From: Aphis gossypii
Lineage: Eukaryota > Arthropoda > Insecta > Hemiptera > Aphididae
Reading direction: 5' to 3'
Assembly (NCBI RefSeq): GCF_020184175.1
Contig: NC_065533.1
Coordinates: 46,228,351 to 46,292,350, forward strand
DNA: 64,000 nt
Shown: in pieces, positions 47,795-60,434 of the stretch
Layout of the letters: every line of letters starts with the position of its first letter
How positions within the stretch are numbered: position 1 is the stretch's first letter
Position numbers and translations under genes: made by a program
The notes under the pieces: generated by a model
What the model saw: only the letters and a program-made list of their open reading frames with translations
Told to the model about the DNA's origin: nothing
The model's database searches: none

Positions 47795-48290
47795 TAAAAA
47801 ACCTTATTTCATATCATCATTATATGTTAATAAGCAGTATAAACTTTTATTTTTCTAATAATCGATTCAGATTTCATCTCACACATTTTAAATTAAAACC
47901 ATTACAATCTGAATTTTATGCAAAGAAAACATAATAATACTAAAAGAATAATATGTGTATATAAGACATGAGTTATTTAAAAATTGTAAAATCCCTATTT
48001 TAAATCATATTTGAGATACTGAAAGATAGTAAAACCTTATTTAAAATCATAATTAGTGTGAAAATAAGCATTATAAACTTTTCATTTGGTAATAAACAAC
48101 TTAGTTATCATTTCACACATTTGAAACTGAAACCATTAGAATCAGAATTCAATGTTAAGAAAATATAATATTACTCAATGAATAATATGTCTGTAAGATA
48201 TTTAAAGATTATAAAACTTTATTTTATATAAATATTAATTATATAAATCATAGTTAGGTACCTATAAACAGTTATTTTTAACTGTAAATC
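47795..48290. repeat. Degenerate tandem repeat, ~230 bp period, about 2.2 units
   Basis: Units begin near 47799, 48031 and 48213 with (A)AAACCTTATTT-like text. They share ATAAACTTTT, TCACACATTT, AAACCATTA and AATAATATGT in order. The units are visibly diverged. Confidence 0.65.
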
Positions 48291-49900
48291 CATTTATTAA
48301 TATTAGTGAGAAGATTAATTACTAATTATTTAATTTGTTGTTGTTATTATCATTATTATTTTGATTATTTGACATTTCGATTATTCGAATCATTTGTATA
48401 TATTGGTTTTTTATTTATTTTTTAAAATAAGTATTGTGTTTAGAAATACTACAATTTATTTTTTTAAACCTATGCTTTTTTGATTACTTTATGTTAGTGA
48501 TGTTTTAATTATTGTTTAATAAATATTTATTCAGTTATTTACATGTGATTATGAGTAATAGTGAAGCCTAGGAATTTATATTTCAGGATTAATGGCACAT
48601 ACCATATTATGTTATACCCAATAATTAATAAATTTTACCGAGTTATATTATATTAATTGAATACCCTTGATGCATCATAGAGGTCAATAGTTATTATTCT
48701 AGCTGTTTTTAAAAAGCTTGTGAAAAACCACAATAATGTGATGAAAAATAGTAAGTTTTATGCAAAATCAATTTTTTGAATATAGTGATACCAAACTCAA
48801 AATATAATTACCTACAATTAGTACTTGAGTTTTTCACCAAATGTTTATATTAGACTATTAGCGTTATCTATACATGGCAATTTTTTTAGTACAACAATTT
48901 GCTATTCAATAATTTTGAATTTTCACTACAGTTAAAAATTACAATTCAATGCTATATTTACTAGAATTTCTGTACATTGAAATACCAATATAACTTTCCA
49001 AGTGAAAAACAAAAAATATATAGCAGAATAAATTGTTGATTCTATTGACCTATTGTACAACATTTCACAAATAACAAACAAATAAAAGCGATTTTCCGTA
49101 TATTGATAAACTACCTAGTTCAAATATTCTTCTGCTCAAATCATAATCTTATTGATTATTCCAAAAATGATGAAAGTTGTAACAGAGAACATTGGTTGAT
49201 TTATAACATCAATATTATTTAAACGAAAATCATATTAAAACCTTTAATGCATTGGGCACATTAGATAAATATAGACAAGATTTTTTCTAAATATCTACAA
49301 TTTTTTTATTATTACTAAGAAACAGATTTTAATATAAAACAAAATATTTAAAAGAAAACCAAAATAGAAAATAATTGCATAAGAAAAAAATAAAATAAAT
49401 TTTAAAAATGAAACAGGAGTTTTATACATAATTATATTTTTGAGCCCAATAATTCTTTGTGATTTAGTCCTACCAAGATTTTTTTTTTGTTCATTTTTGT
49501 CAATTTTTATTACAGGTTCGTAATAAGCACCCGGGTGAGAGAAAACTGTAAATCTAGCCCTGTCACTCACGGTTTGTTTTCTCATAGCTGTCTAAACTTA
49601 AAAGTTGAAATAGATGAGTCTTTTCAAATGCTGAGAAAATAATGGAGGGCACAAATTAGGTGGTATATGCCGTGAAACTGAGAAATATTTTAAAGTATAA
49701 GAAGCTTTTGGGAATCACAAAAAGCATAAAAAATGTACAAAATTGTTTAACATTGTATCATTATATAAACTCATTATTTTATATTTATACAATGTATTTA
49801 TTATTATAGATGGTGTAGCTTCAAAAAACCAATACCCAATTTTTTAGTACCTACAAATTCAATCTATTTTAAGTGCATAAACATTCAAACTATAATATTA
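48291..49900. other. AT-rich DNA with a family A fragment; no gene
   Basis: 48650-48900 resembles the first half of family A (ACCCTTGATGCATCATAGAG, AAATGTTTATATTAG, GTTATCTATA). The frame at 49295-49585 (minus) is low-complexity at its end and unrecognised. A CCCGGGTGAGAGAAAACTG block near 49531 looks like transposon sequence but has no partner. Confidence 0.5.
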
Positions 49901-50967
49901 AATCGTTCATCGCACTTTTCAGTATTCGTGAATAACAATAAAGTCGGCTGCAGCTTAACGCTAGGTGGTGCTCGGTAGTCGTAGTCAGAAAGTGTGTCTG
50001 CATCACCACATTAAAAAACGTACTGAAATTCGATCGACGGATACAATTTGTCATTGTAAATAATATGTTATATTGTCACGCTTTTTACACTTTTACTTTG
50101 GTGCAAAAATCGAATAAAACCAAAATGACACGATGATTTTTTTTGAATATTTAAGGCAAAATGAAATGATAGTCGTCACTCGTCGACGACGGTCCGTTCG
50201 TTATCATTCATTGCGATTGCGCTTATCGGCTAAAATAAATGATTAAGCGTAAACGCCAAGGAAATATTATACAAGATAACGTTTATAAAATCTTTGCGTA
50301 TTACGCCGTGAAAATCGTATGCTCGACCGACGCGCACAGACGCCAAGCTCGCACACACACTAAACACAACGGGACAGACGTTGTACTCCATACTGTTTTC
50401 AGAGTTTATTTACTATATACTTACTTATGTATTTACGTATGTCATGAAGTCCCACCACGCCTATCGGTGATCAATAATCTTTTTTTTCAGTAGCGGTACG
50501 CACTACTCGTTCCGATTCCGAATTTCGTTTGTATTGCCATTGCGATTTTCCTATAATCAGAATCTGGAACATTGTAAATGTGTGAATAGCACAATCCTCC
50601 GTTTAATCGTAATGGCGATCGCTGGTGTATTCTGACCGGCAGCCTATACTATAGCCTGGCATCGTTTGCGTTTTATTGATCGAGTGGATTCCGTTATCCG
50701 ACTGACTGCATTTTATTAATACCGTTCTCGCTCGTCCTGTCCAATTTTACCTGTTAGTATTTCGCCTTTGGCATTTGCTCACCTAATATTGTATACGTTA
50801 TAAAATACTCGTTTACTTTGTGTAGTTAGACTACAAAATTTCAGCGTCTTCAGTACAGTGAAACGTATATAAATATACTGCCACCACTGTTTGAGAACAC
50901 GGATTGTTTAACACCTCTGAATCTACAATATTATTGATACGTTATTCATATTTTATTTGACGACATA
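49901..50967 (+). promoter_or_regulatory. CpG-richer upstream region of the MRG15-like gene
   Basis: CG dinucleotides are enriched from about 49920 to 50700, then the sequence runs into the first coding exon at 50968. This is the expected place of promoter and 5' untranslated sequence. The frame at 50239-50493 has no recognisable feature and is treated as chance. Confidence 0.4.
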
Positions 50968-53900
50968 ATGGAAGATATTTATAATTTCGCCCAAGGTAAA
51001 GTGTTAATTTTATTACAATAACTGTACGATTAAGTTTATGTCCCAGTTTGGCAAATATTATGCTGCTTATATTATCTCCGTTCGATTGCTTGGCTGAAGT
51101 GTTGATATACTGCAATGTAACAAAAGAATTCTATGCAATGAAAACTTTATAGTTAACTAGATACCTTGACAGTGGCGAGCCCAGGATTTACATATATTAT
51201 AGGTATATGGTTCACGTACTTGAGGCCACTGTATAGAAGCTTCAAGTTTCAACCAAATGTGCATAACAAAGTTACTCGCTACGTTCTCGATTTACTTTAT
51301 TTAAAATATATTTTGATATCAACAATTAATATAGCTATAAGAAATCAGTGTATATTTTGTAAAATTTAAAGACTAAGGCAGTCGTACGTATGGTATTCTG
51401 TGTATCTTCGAGTTCTTTGTACATTATTTTTTGATATGCGCCATCCGCCCAATTTCGTATGTGTTATTTATACTTCAATATGCAGTCTTTGCGTCCTTTT
51501 ATACGTCTATACATCGTTATATATTTAAAAATGTATAACTATATTTTTGTAGAAATGTTTTTGAATCTGTGTACATTTTACAAATTATTATTTATTATTG
51601 TAGTACCTAATATTGTATATAGTTATGTAGTTTGTCATTTCGAGAGGCCATTTCTAGTTTCTATTGTGAAGCTAACCTCCCAAACCCTACCCTGGGTCCG
51701 CCTCTGTACTTAGGTATATTATTAAATTACCAAAGTTAAAACAAACTTAATTAAATTGATTTAATTGTAGGAACTTATTACTATTTATGTGTATTAATGA
51801 ATTATGTAATGAGTATTTTTTTTTATAAAAAACAAGTAGACACTATTGCATTTTAAGACATTTTAATAAGTAAATTACGCAGTTTTCATCAAGGTTCTGT
51901 AACACATATTAAATATGTGTTAAAGTCTTGGAGTAATATGCATAGAATTTGATAAACTTAAACTGTACCTAACTAGTGTTGTAGATTTTTTCTAAGTTTA
52001 AATTTATACTACAACCACTAAAGTTATACAAAATTTTAAGGTGTGTTATTCAAATTATTTAAGTCACCATTCATAACATTATGTTTAATTTTATAAGTTA
52101 ATATTTTTTTATACTTAAATGGTTTTTGTTAAACCATGTTTTCATTCTATATAGTGCACAATATTTTGTGTTATTAATTATTATCAAGAGTAACCATTTT
52201 TTTATTTATCAACTTAATCGGTGATGGATAATAGTGGTAGTGTACTCAAAGTCTTTTGATATTGACATATTGTGTTATAATACATTTATTAATAAATTTA
52301 TAAATAAGCGTTTATCCGCTTGTAAAAATTATAATATATAGTTAAAATCTGAGTGTCCTAAGCGATTAACATTTCACAGTTTAAACTCAGGATCTGTGAG
52401 GGTCCCTGGATCCCCCTCTCACCCGTAACACTGCTACTGAGTATACTTATGTATTTATTTAGAAAATTAGACCTGCATAGCATACTACTATAGACGTTGC
52501 TATCAGTATTATTATTAAATTTAAATATTTTTTGAAAGTTTCATTATTTTGGTAAAATATAATAGGTAGCATTATTATAGAGTCAATGTTTTATTTGTAT
52601 AAACTAACAAAAAGGTTAAAGTATATTATATTATAATACAATATGTTAATAATTAGAGAACGGATTTTAACTTAAATAAATATTTTTATGTAGTCTTAAC
52701 ATTGGAAAGTTTTTGATAGATGTTTCATTTAATTTCAAATAATCTGTTGCTTATTTTTTTTTACATTTTTTTAGAAATAAATACCCAAATTATGTATTAT
52801 ATAGAATTATTGTGTTTATTTTAAATATTTTACAAATAAATATACTTACTCTGTATTAGCTATTTAAGAATTTCTGTTTTTAATTTAGTTGTATACGATG
52901 AATGATGCGCTACAATTAGGTCTGCACACTGTACGTGTGTACACCTTTTAACATTAAATAACAATAATTTGATATCTTATCTAAGTAGTAAGTAGTAGAT
53001 ACAAATTTCAGGACCTTTTCATCAATGTATAATATATATGCATTTGATTTTCAAATAGTGTTCTCATATGAGCATTATTCAATTACATTATTTTTGTTCT
53101 ATGCTCTTTTGTGTAGTTTATATATTTTAATTTATACTATTATTCCATTAGTTATTGCATATGGATCTAATGCATATTCAGTACATATTTTATGTGTTAT
53201 CTTCTAGTCTATGATTTTTTTTTCTCTTTTGGAGTTCCTCCCTTCATAAAACACTTTCAGTGATGTCCATGGTTTGAGAAAATTGTATTAGTTGCGTAAA
53301 AATCCTAATACAAAACTACTGATTTAGAAATTATTGTCATAACAATTGACCTAACCTAACACTTATTAACCATATATATTTTGGATTGCAAAATTATTAG
53401 TTTATTACACTCATTTGTATGAACTAAGTATAAAAACAATTTATAGTATAATACTAGCCATTATATACCTGTACATTAAACTATCTAAGGACTTTAAAAT
53501 ATAAAAAGTATACTGAATTATTCTATTATTTTATAATTTACTTTAAGAGGATGCCAGCACAATATTTGTTTTCTTTCTCTGATCCATGCACAACATTGAT
53601 AAAACTCTTCTTTAACCTAAATTTACTATGATATTAGATTTTTTCATTTATATTAATTATACAATAATAAATGTATAGATAAATATTTATGTAACTTGTT
53701 TCATATTAACTTTAAATCAAATTCATACTTAAATATTATATATATAATTATGATTATGAATACAAGCATTTAAGCATGTTTGGCCTTATTTGAAATATTT
53801 TATTGAATATAAAGCTAATCTCTATCAAAAATTTTACTTCTCTCAGCATAAGTAAATTAAATCCTATTTAAAATCTTTCATATATATTTATATTCTTAAT

Positions 53901-56900
53901 TAGGTGACAATGTGCTTGCATACTTTCAAAATTTGCTGTATGAAGCTAAATGTATGAAACGGCGCTTGACAGACGATGGTGAAAAGCAATACTTTATTCA
54001 TTACAAGGGATGGAAAACAACTTGGGACGAATGGGTAGATGAAGATGAATTATTGGAAATTAATGAAATTAATTTAGGTCACCAACAAAGACTTAAGCAG
54101 AATTTGTAAGACATTGCTAAATTAATAATACCTATTATTTGTACCATTTATTTATAAAAAAAAATATAATAATAATTACTTATTGTAGTGAAAAATCAAA
54201 AAAAGAACTTGAGAAAATCAAAAGAGGAAGAAAAAAAACTGAAAAACCTAATGAAAAGATCAGTTTGCCTTCCCCGTCGAAACCTAGAGGTAATTTATTT
54301 TTAATTACATATTTATTTTGTACTTCATATTTATCATTGTAATATTTTATTAAAACTAGGTCGACCAAAAAAAACAGTAATAGATTCTGAAAAGAATAAA
54401 AGAAAACACACTGACAAAAATCTACAAAAAAGAGGTAAAATATTTTTAGTTGAATATATATTTTGATCTTGTAATCTTTTGTTTATACCAGGTCAATCAG
54501 AGAAAGCAGTCAATAAACCTAAAAGTAACATTGTCGATAGAGAAGTCAAGAACAAAATCAAACCTGTCAGTGATGATACAATTACAGAAATTACTCTTAG
54601 TAGTAGTACTATGGGAAACAGTATTGAAACAACAAAAAATGTAAAAACATATACAAACAAAACTAAAAAACTTACAAATGAAGTAATACAAAATATAAGT
54701 ATAATTGAACCAAGCACGTCTATGGACATCGATTATAGTAACGAGTTTCAACTTGAATACGAACCAGTTCCAAAACGTCCTAAAACTTATTCTAAAGATA
54801 AAACTACAGAAGAAATAAAAATGATTGCCAGTAATGTGTCCGATGATCCTACAGAAAATATTAGCATACAATTTGCAAGACAAGCTTCAATTTCTGAACC
54901 AGCTAAGACCTTACCAGTTAAGACCTTAGCTACTAATTTCTTTACTGAACCACGTGTACCTTCTACTTTGTTTACTAACCGAGAGATGGATGTAGAGAAA
55001 ATTTTAAGGGAACAATCTCTTCGAACTGCTGCTCATACTTACCTAAAAATCATTCCATTTCCAATGGTATTTAAACAGTATATAAAATAAAGTTAAGAAT
55101 TTGAATAAACTATTTTATAATTTATAATTTTTTTAGCGTCTTAGTGAGAAATTACCCAATGGTGTGAAATTGCCAGATAAATTAAAGAAAGTGTTGATAA
55201 ATGATTTGGAAATACAAAATCAATGCAACAAGGTACATTTTATATTATACATCATAATTATTATCTTTGTAAAATTGACTGACTACTTGGTTTTAGTTAC
55301 TTAAATTTCATGATGATCATTATGTTGCAAAAGTTGCATATACCTTCATTGAATCACATAACTTTCCAGATGATCTTCATAGGTAATTATTTAATAACTA
55401 TCTAAATTTATTATTATTAAATAGTTAATAAAATATTTGTTTTAGGAAATCATCAATAATATTATGTACAAAATTGATGAACTATTTTAACAGTATTGTT
55501 CACACACATATTTCATACCAAAATGAGATAAAGAACGGTATTCAATTAAAGGTAAAGATAAAAAAAAAAACAATCGTATTTAATACAGCATATTTTTAGT
55601 TCTTATAAACTTAGTATTTAACGATTACTTTAAGATAATTTTTCAAAGACTAACTTATGAGCGGATCCATAAATGTATTGATGTTTAATTCAATAATGTT
55701 TATGTATACATATTATAGTAGAAAAAGCATTCATCTTCAACTTTGAGAGTGGTTTTTGGCAACTATAATTGCACCTAATTGGTACTTTTAGGAGGTCAAA
55801 ATTGAAAATTTTCTGTAAATTTTAAAATAACCATAAAAAACAAATATTTAGGAAAACAGGAATTTTTATAGAAACCAAGTTTTTATTGTTTAATGTAATT
55901 TAGATTAAATTATCCTAGGGATTTGAATCTTTAGTATATATTCTTATAATCATTTATTAGACTTATTATAATTAGGTATATGGTAAAAGAGCTTTAAATT
56001 CATCTGAATATTTTTATTAATGATACCTATATGAAATAGCTAATAGTGATATACTGATATTAATTCTGAATTAATTACAAATCAAGTTATTTGTATTCCG
56101 ACAACATATCTAAAATTAGTATTTTTTATTAAAATATTGATTTTAAATACTTATGAAAAAAAAGTAAGTGTTGATGTATTTTTAATTTGCAAAATTTCTT
56201 ATTTAAGTAATAATAGAATGTTTCAAGTTACTACAATTGATAATTCTTGATTATTAATAAAATAAAAAAAATTGATAAAGTTTAAACTAAATACCATTAC
56301 ACCATTAAACAAAACACTTTTCACTCCACTCCACCCAGAATTAAAAATAATAATTCATAATTGAGTTAAAAAAAAAAAAAGAAACTAGATCAGTTGCCAT
56401 ACACTGCTTTCTTGCTTTTGAAGGAGATTAGAACTAGTTCTACTTCAATTAAAAAAATAATTGTTATACAATTTTAAAATTATTTATTTAATTAAAATAA
56501 ATAAATATACAATTTTTTATTATAGTTATGTATTTTATATTATTTATTTTAGGGAATGTCCCATTTCAAGAAAAGATTAGCTGAACAACCAAATATGACC
56601 TATGTCTTTAAACAACACATCGTACCCAAAAAAATATGGTGTTATGTGTATGGACCCATTTTTCTATTGAGATTTCTCGGTATGTATTAAACAAAAATAC
56701 ATTTTTTTATATTTAAATTTAAAAATTGTAATAGGAATTTACTTATAAACGTTGATTGTATAGTTTATTGATAAGTATTATTTCATAAACAATAACACAA
56801 TATTTAAGCAATTATATTTTGCATACTTTGTGTAACTATTTTGTGTTTAACTATGTTCTTTTTAGAAGTGTTTATAATTAAATTATAATATTATCGTATA

Positions 56901-58454
56901 TTTCAAATTTAATTTCCTATTATGTCTATAAATTGTTGATTGTAATAACTAATATAGCATAAAAAATTGTTAACATTTTATATTACAAATAATGTTTGTT
57001 AATTCAAACATACTGTAAATAAAAATATTTAATAAACCTAACAAATAAAATAATTTTATTAATTTTCAAAAATAGTTTACCAAATACTGAAAGTTGTCAA
57101 TTTCATGAAAATTACTCAAGTTTATGGTATTATATTTTAAAATAAAGTAACTTAAATATTAAAATTAACAAATTTAACATAAATTGAAAATAGTTTTAAT
57201 ACATTCAGAAAGAAAACATTATTTAATAAGATCAAAGATGTAAATAAAATGTCTTTGCTATCAAAAATTTGTTCTGTTCTTAAGTAACATGTAATAAAAT
57301 TTATAAAAATACTTCACTATTTATTAAATCATTGTCTATATGTGTGTATTTTTTTTCAGTGAGATTGCCATTTTTTATATTAAAAACCTCGTGGAATCCT
57401 GAATGCGATTTAGATTTCTTCGTTCAGTTCATTGATAATATGATGCAGTAAGTAACTAATTTTAGATTTTTTTCATTTCAATAATTAATGTTAAAATCAT
57501 TTTTAATGACATCCAATGAATTAGAAAAAGTAGAGTAAACCAACAAAAATATATAATTTTATCAAGAAAAAAACTATTTTTGTACAAAAAATATGACATG
57601 TATTAAAAATATATCCAACCTTTATAAATTAAACAAAAGGTAATATTAGGAACATTTTGGTTCTACAAGTGGAAAGATACCTTGTTTAAGCTTCGTAATT
57701 TTTTTTTGTAAAATTTGAGATGTCATGCACTATAAAAAATAAAACTTATAGTATCTCATAGTATCTTATCAGCTTCATTACAATGACATAACCTTATTTA
57801 AAATGTCTTTGTTAAACATAGCATTCTTATAGTTCTTTAAGTTATCTACTCTCCCAACGCAACTCCTTATAATTTTTGTTTTCCATACTAAAATTGCCAT
57901 TATAAATTAAACTTTCTTTCTCAAAGATATATTTTTAAATATACTTAAATCAACTATTGGAATGTATTTTAAAATGCTCATAACTTGCTTAAAATTCAAA
58001 ACAGCAATTAAAGTATTGCTGATCTCCTTCTATTTTCAATGCTATTCCAAAAGTGTTACAATTTTTCTTTTTATTTATTAATCCAACTCCATAGAAAATA
58101 TTCACATTTATTTGTGAGTATGATTATTGGAAGCTTATGATCATATAACGTATAGAATATAGATACTATCTATATCCCATCATATATGGAAATCAACCTG
58201 TTAAATTTAATAATAGATCAATTCCCACTAATTATAAAAATAACTAGCTAAAATAGATTCTTCTTAATGTAAAATTTTCAATGTTATTAGTTAGTATACA
58301 GTCAACAAAACTTTCCCTCAATACATAATTATAACAGTATATACACTATATTAATATAATACATTAAATACATGAAAAATTTATTGTGTTTTTCAGATTT
58401 TTGGATGATAATATTGATACTTATTTCTCTGCGGTTGATTACATGGAACTATAA
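50968..58454 (+). CDS. MRG15: MRG15-like chromodomain/MRG protein, 11 exons, 513 residues
   Basis: MRG15 reads H3K36 methylation and anchors NuA4-type acetyltransferase and Sin3 deacetylase complexes. Exons: 50968-50995, 53904-54105, 54189-54289, 54360-54434, 54492-55066, 55137-55232, 55297-55382, 55446-55551, 56553-56679, 57360-57447, 58397-58454. All introns are GT-AG and the total, 1542 bases, divides by three. Residues about 7-76 are the chromodomain. LLYEAKC, FIHYKGW and WDEW supply aromatic-cage residues Tyr22, Tyr43, Trp46 and Trp50, spaced nearly as in known MRG15. KPRGRPKK (108-115), formed across an exon junction, is an AT-hook-like motif. A Ser/Lys-rich linker (about 117-325) follows, then an MRG domain (about 328-513) recognisable by VYGPIFLLRFLVRL and TYFSAVDY. 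The MRG domain is divergent and stops right after SAVDYMEL, lacking the usual PPEYH tail, and the protein is longer than human MRG15 (323/362). It may be a derived paralogue. The exon 5 donor (ATG|GTATTT) is the least certain junction. Confidence 0.85.
51170..51706. mobile_element. hAT-type element in intron 1 of the MRG15-like gene, 537 bp
   Basis: The ends CAGTGGCGAGCCCAGG and (right, reversed) CAGAGGCGGACCCAGG match at 13 of 16 positions. The 8-bp flanks (TACCTTGA, TACTTAGG) agree at only five positions, so the insertion is old or a boundary has shifted. The interior is AT-rich without a transposase; the frames 51166-51369 and 51459-51713 fall inside it and are not genes. Confidence 0.65.
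51707..53903 (+). other. Remainder of intron 1 of the MRG15-like gene
   Basis: AT-rich sequence with no exon. A block at about 52385-52435 (GGGTCCCTGGATCCCCCTCT) looks like a transposon terminus but has no partner. Confidence 0.6.
55726..55880 (+). repeat. Family A fragment in intron 8 of the MRG15-like gene
   Basis: Order and spacing of CTTCAACTTTGAGAGTGGTTT, TGCACCTAATTGGTA and AGGAGGTCAAAATTGAAAATTTTC parallels 22523-22605 in the large family A copy. Strongly diverged. Confidence 0.5.
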
Positions 58455-58725
58455 ATATATATATAAAAAAATATAAATTATATAATGTATATGTACAAAT
58501 TATTTTTAATTTAGTTAAGTTTATACTATAAAAAATGTCGTTAATTGATATTAAAACAAAAATAATTGTATAACTTATACTAATGTATAGTGCTTAGATT
58601 TATATGTATTTGTTTATGAAAAACATTAGTTGTTCACAAGCGTTCTTAGTTATTAATTAATACAAATGATTTAAAATTATTATATTTATATTATTATTAT
58701 TATTATGATTAAGTATATTCTAAAA

Positions 58726-58731
58726 AATAAA
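58726..58731 (+). terminator. Candidate polyadenylation signal of the MRG15-like gene
   Basis: AATAAA about 270 bases after the stop codon. No earlier exact AATAAA was noticed between 58455 and this site. Confidence 0.4.
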
Positions 58732-59379
58732 CATAAGAGAATCTAAGAGGACCATTTTCTGTTATCACATAAGTAACTATTTTTCAGTGAATCTAGAAAA
58801 ATTTTGTTATTTTTTTGTTATAGTTTTCTAGAAACATTTATTGTATTTATGCTTATGCTTTCATATAATGTTAAGTAGCCATCCTCCCTTGGGAACTATG
58901 ATCTGATGTTACTAAGAAAATGTACCTAACTGTCCTAACTTAATGTAACCAAATGTTCATTCTTATCATATGGTAAACTTATAAAGCTTTTACACAATAA
59001 TTGACATTTGGTTTCATAACTGATTTATGAATCTTTTCTACTACTTAAAGCTGTATAATTATTATTATTTGTATATCTGAGAACTTTTTTTAAGAAGTTA
59101 CTGGTTCATGCATTTATTTTCAATTGTTGTATGTGCAGCGGGTCTTTTAAAATATAAATATAGAATTGTGAAAATTGACAAGTTAATGTAATCATCAATT
59201 AATGTTGATATTGTCCTTTCCCCATAATTGAGTAATTCATAGAAATATTATATATATGGTATATCAATATATCTAATAAAATGAATTTTTTATAACAGCT
59301 AAAATATACTGTGTGATTCTTTTGTCAAACAATACTCATTATTTCAAAATCTATTAAAGCAGATTTTGAAAATATGATT
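58732..59379. other. Intergenic, no feature seen
   Basis: AT-rich DNA between the MRG15-like 3' end and a family A copy; no frame or repeat is visible. Confidence 0.5.
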
Positions 59380-59960
59380 TTAGATTCTGAACGAAATGTA
59401 TTTATGTTACAATGATGTGTGTGTTTTGTGTGTGTGTGTGTGTGTACAGCATAACTTGTTGAAATAATGCTTCAATTTCAAACTTCGGAGGTGTTTTCCG
59501 ATAGCAAAGAGAAAATCCTAGGTGCATTATACAGTTCATAAGTAAACATTTTTCAACAGATTTCCAAAAATTCGAGAAAAAAAAGTGAAGAAAAAACGGA
59601 AATTTTTACTAACAACTTAAATTTTCGATTTTTCTAATTTTTTTTTTTTTTGGAGTGTCGATAAAAAAATTTTTACTGCTCAAAAAAACTTGAAAATTTA
59701 ATACAACATTCCTTACGAATTGTTCTTATTCTAGTTAAAAAAAAATCAAAAAACGTCATATTATTATATAAAACATAAATTCATATTAAAAAATTTTTTT
59801 TGTAAAAATGTTTTAATAAGATGCAAGCCGAAAAAGTCTATGATGCGAGTCGTGGTTTGGCCACCCCTGGTATATAGTTCATATTTTTACGAAATATATC
59901 AAAATCAAGACGATTTACAAGTGATTTTGTAGTTACTAACTTAAATAATATTATAATTTA
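59380..59960 (+). repeat. Family A copy, left part, interrupted by a hAT fragment
   Basis: Starts GATTCTGAACGAAATG and follows 22433 onward (AATAATGCTTCAATTT, TTTTCCGATAGCAAAG, AGGTGCATTATA). A GT microsatellite (59417-59444) has expanded where the other copy has a T run. Near 59757-59871 foreign sequence ending TGGTTTGGCCACCCCTG, a hAT-type right end, interrupts the alignment. Family A text (TATAGTTCATATTTTTACG) resumes at 59873. Confidence 0.7.
59757..59871 (+). mobile_element. hAT-type right-end fragment nested in family A
   Basis: The end GTTTGGCCACCCCTG matches the reverse of the CAGGGGTGGCCAAAC-type terminus of hAT elements. The left terminus is absent, so the element is truncated. Confidence 0.45.
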
Positions 59961-60001
59961 TAGAGAGGTACACCGGTACACGATTGATATGTAACAGTAA
60001 C

Positions 60002-60154
60002 CAGTGGCGTATATAAGGGGGGGTTTAGGGGTTTAACCCCCCCTGAAAATTATGGTTGGTATGGGCATTGATTTTGTTTGTTATAATATATATATAATAT
60101 TATCATACATTTTTTTTAACCTCCTCCAAAATTAACTTCTACATACGCTACTGA
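60002..60154. mobile_element. hAT-type MITE, 153 bp
   Basis: The ends CAGTGGCGTATATAA and (right, reversed) CAGTAGCGTATGTAG are inverted repeats. Flanks ACAGTAAC (59994-60001) and ACCGTAAC (60155-60162) form an 8-bp target duplication with one change. The interior holds a GGGGGGGTTTAGGGG/CCCCCCC pair and is otherwise AT-rich. Confidence 0.8.
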
Positions 60155-60434
60155 CCGTAACACCAGTTGATATAGTTACTAATATAATATATTGACGTAG
60201 TATAATATCGACCCAACATAATATAATCTCATGCATTATCTAAGTAAGTAATATAATGAATTCGGTTATAAATAATTATTGTAGGCTCAAATAAACAACT
60301 CATTTCAGTATATTTAATTATTATCGTAAACACAAACGTCACAAACCAAATGATTGTGTTAATTTGTGTATAATATTTGTTGGTATAACTATTGTAATTG
60401 GTCATGTATATGTTACCTACTGTAAGGTAAATAT

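Noticed and set aside
52385..52435. GGGTCCCTGGATCCCCCTC block as a transposon end
   Set aside because: No opposite end or target duplication could be found in the intron.
54479..55090. 203-codon ORF starting at an in-frame ATG
   Set aside because: It is the fifth exon of the MRG15-like gene read back into the preceding intron and forward into the following one, not a separate gene.
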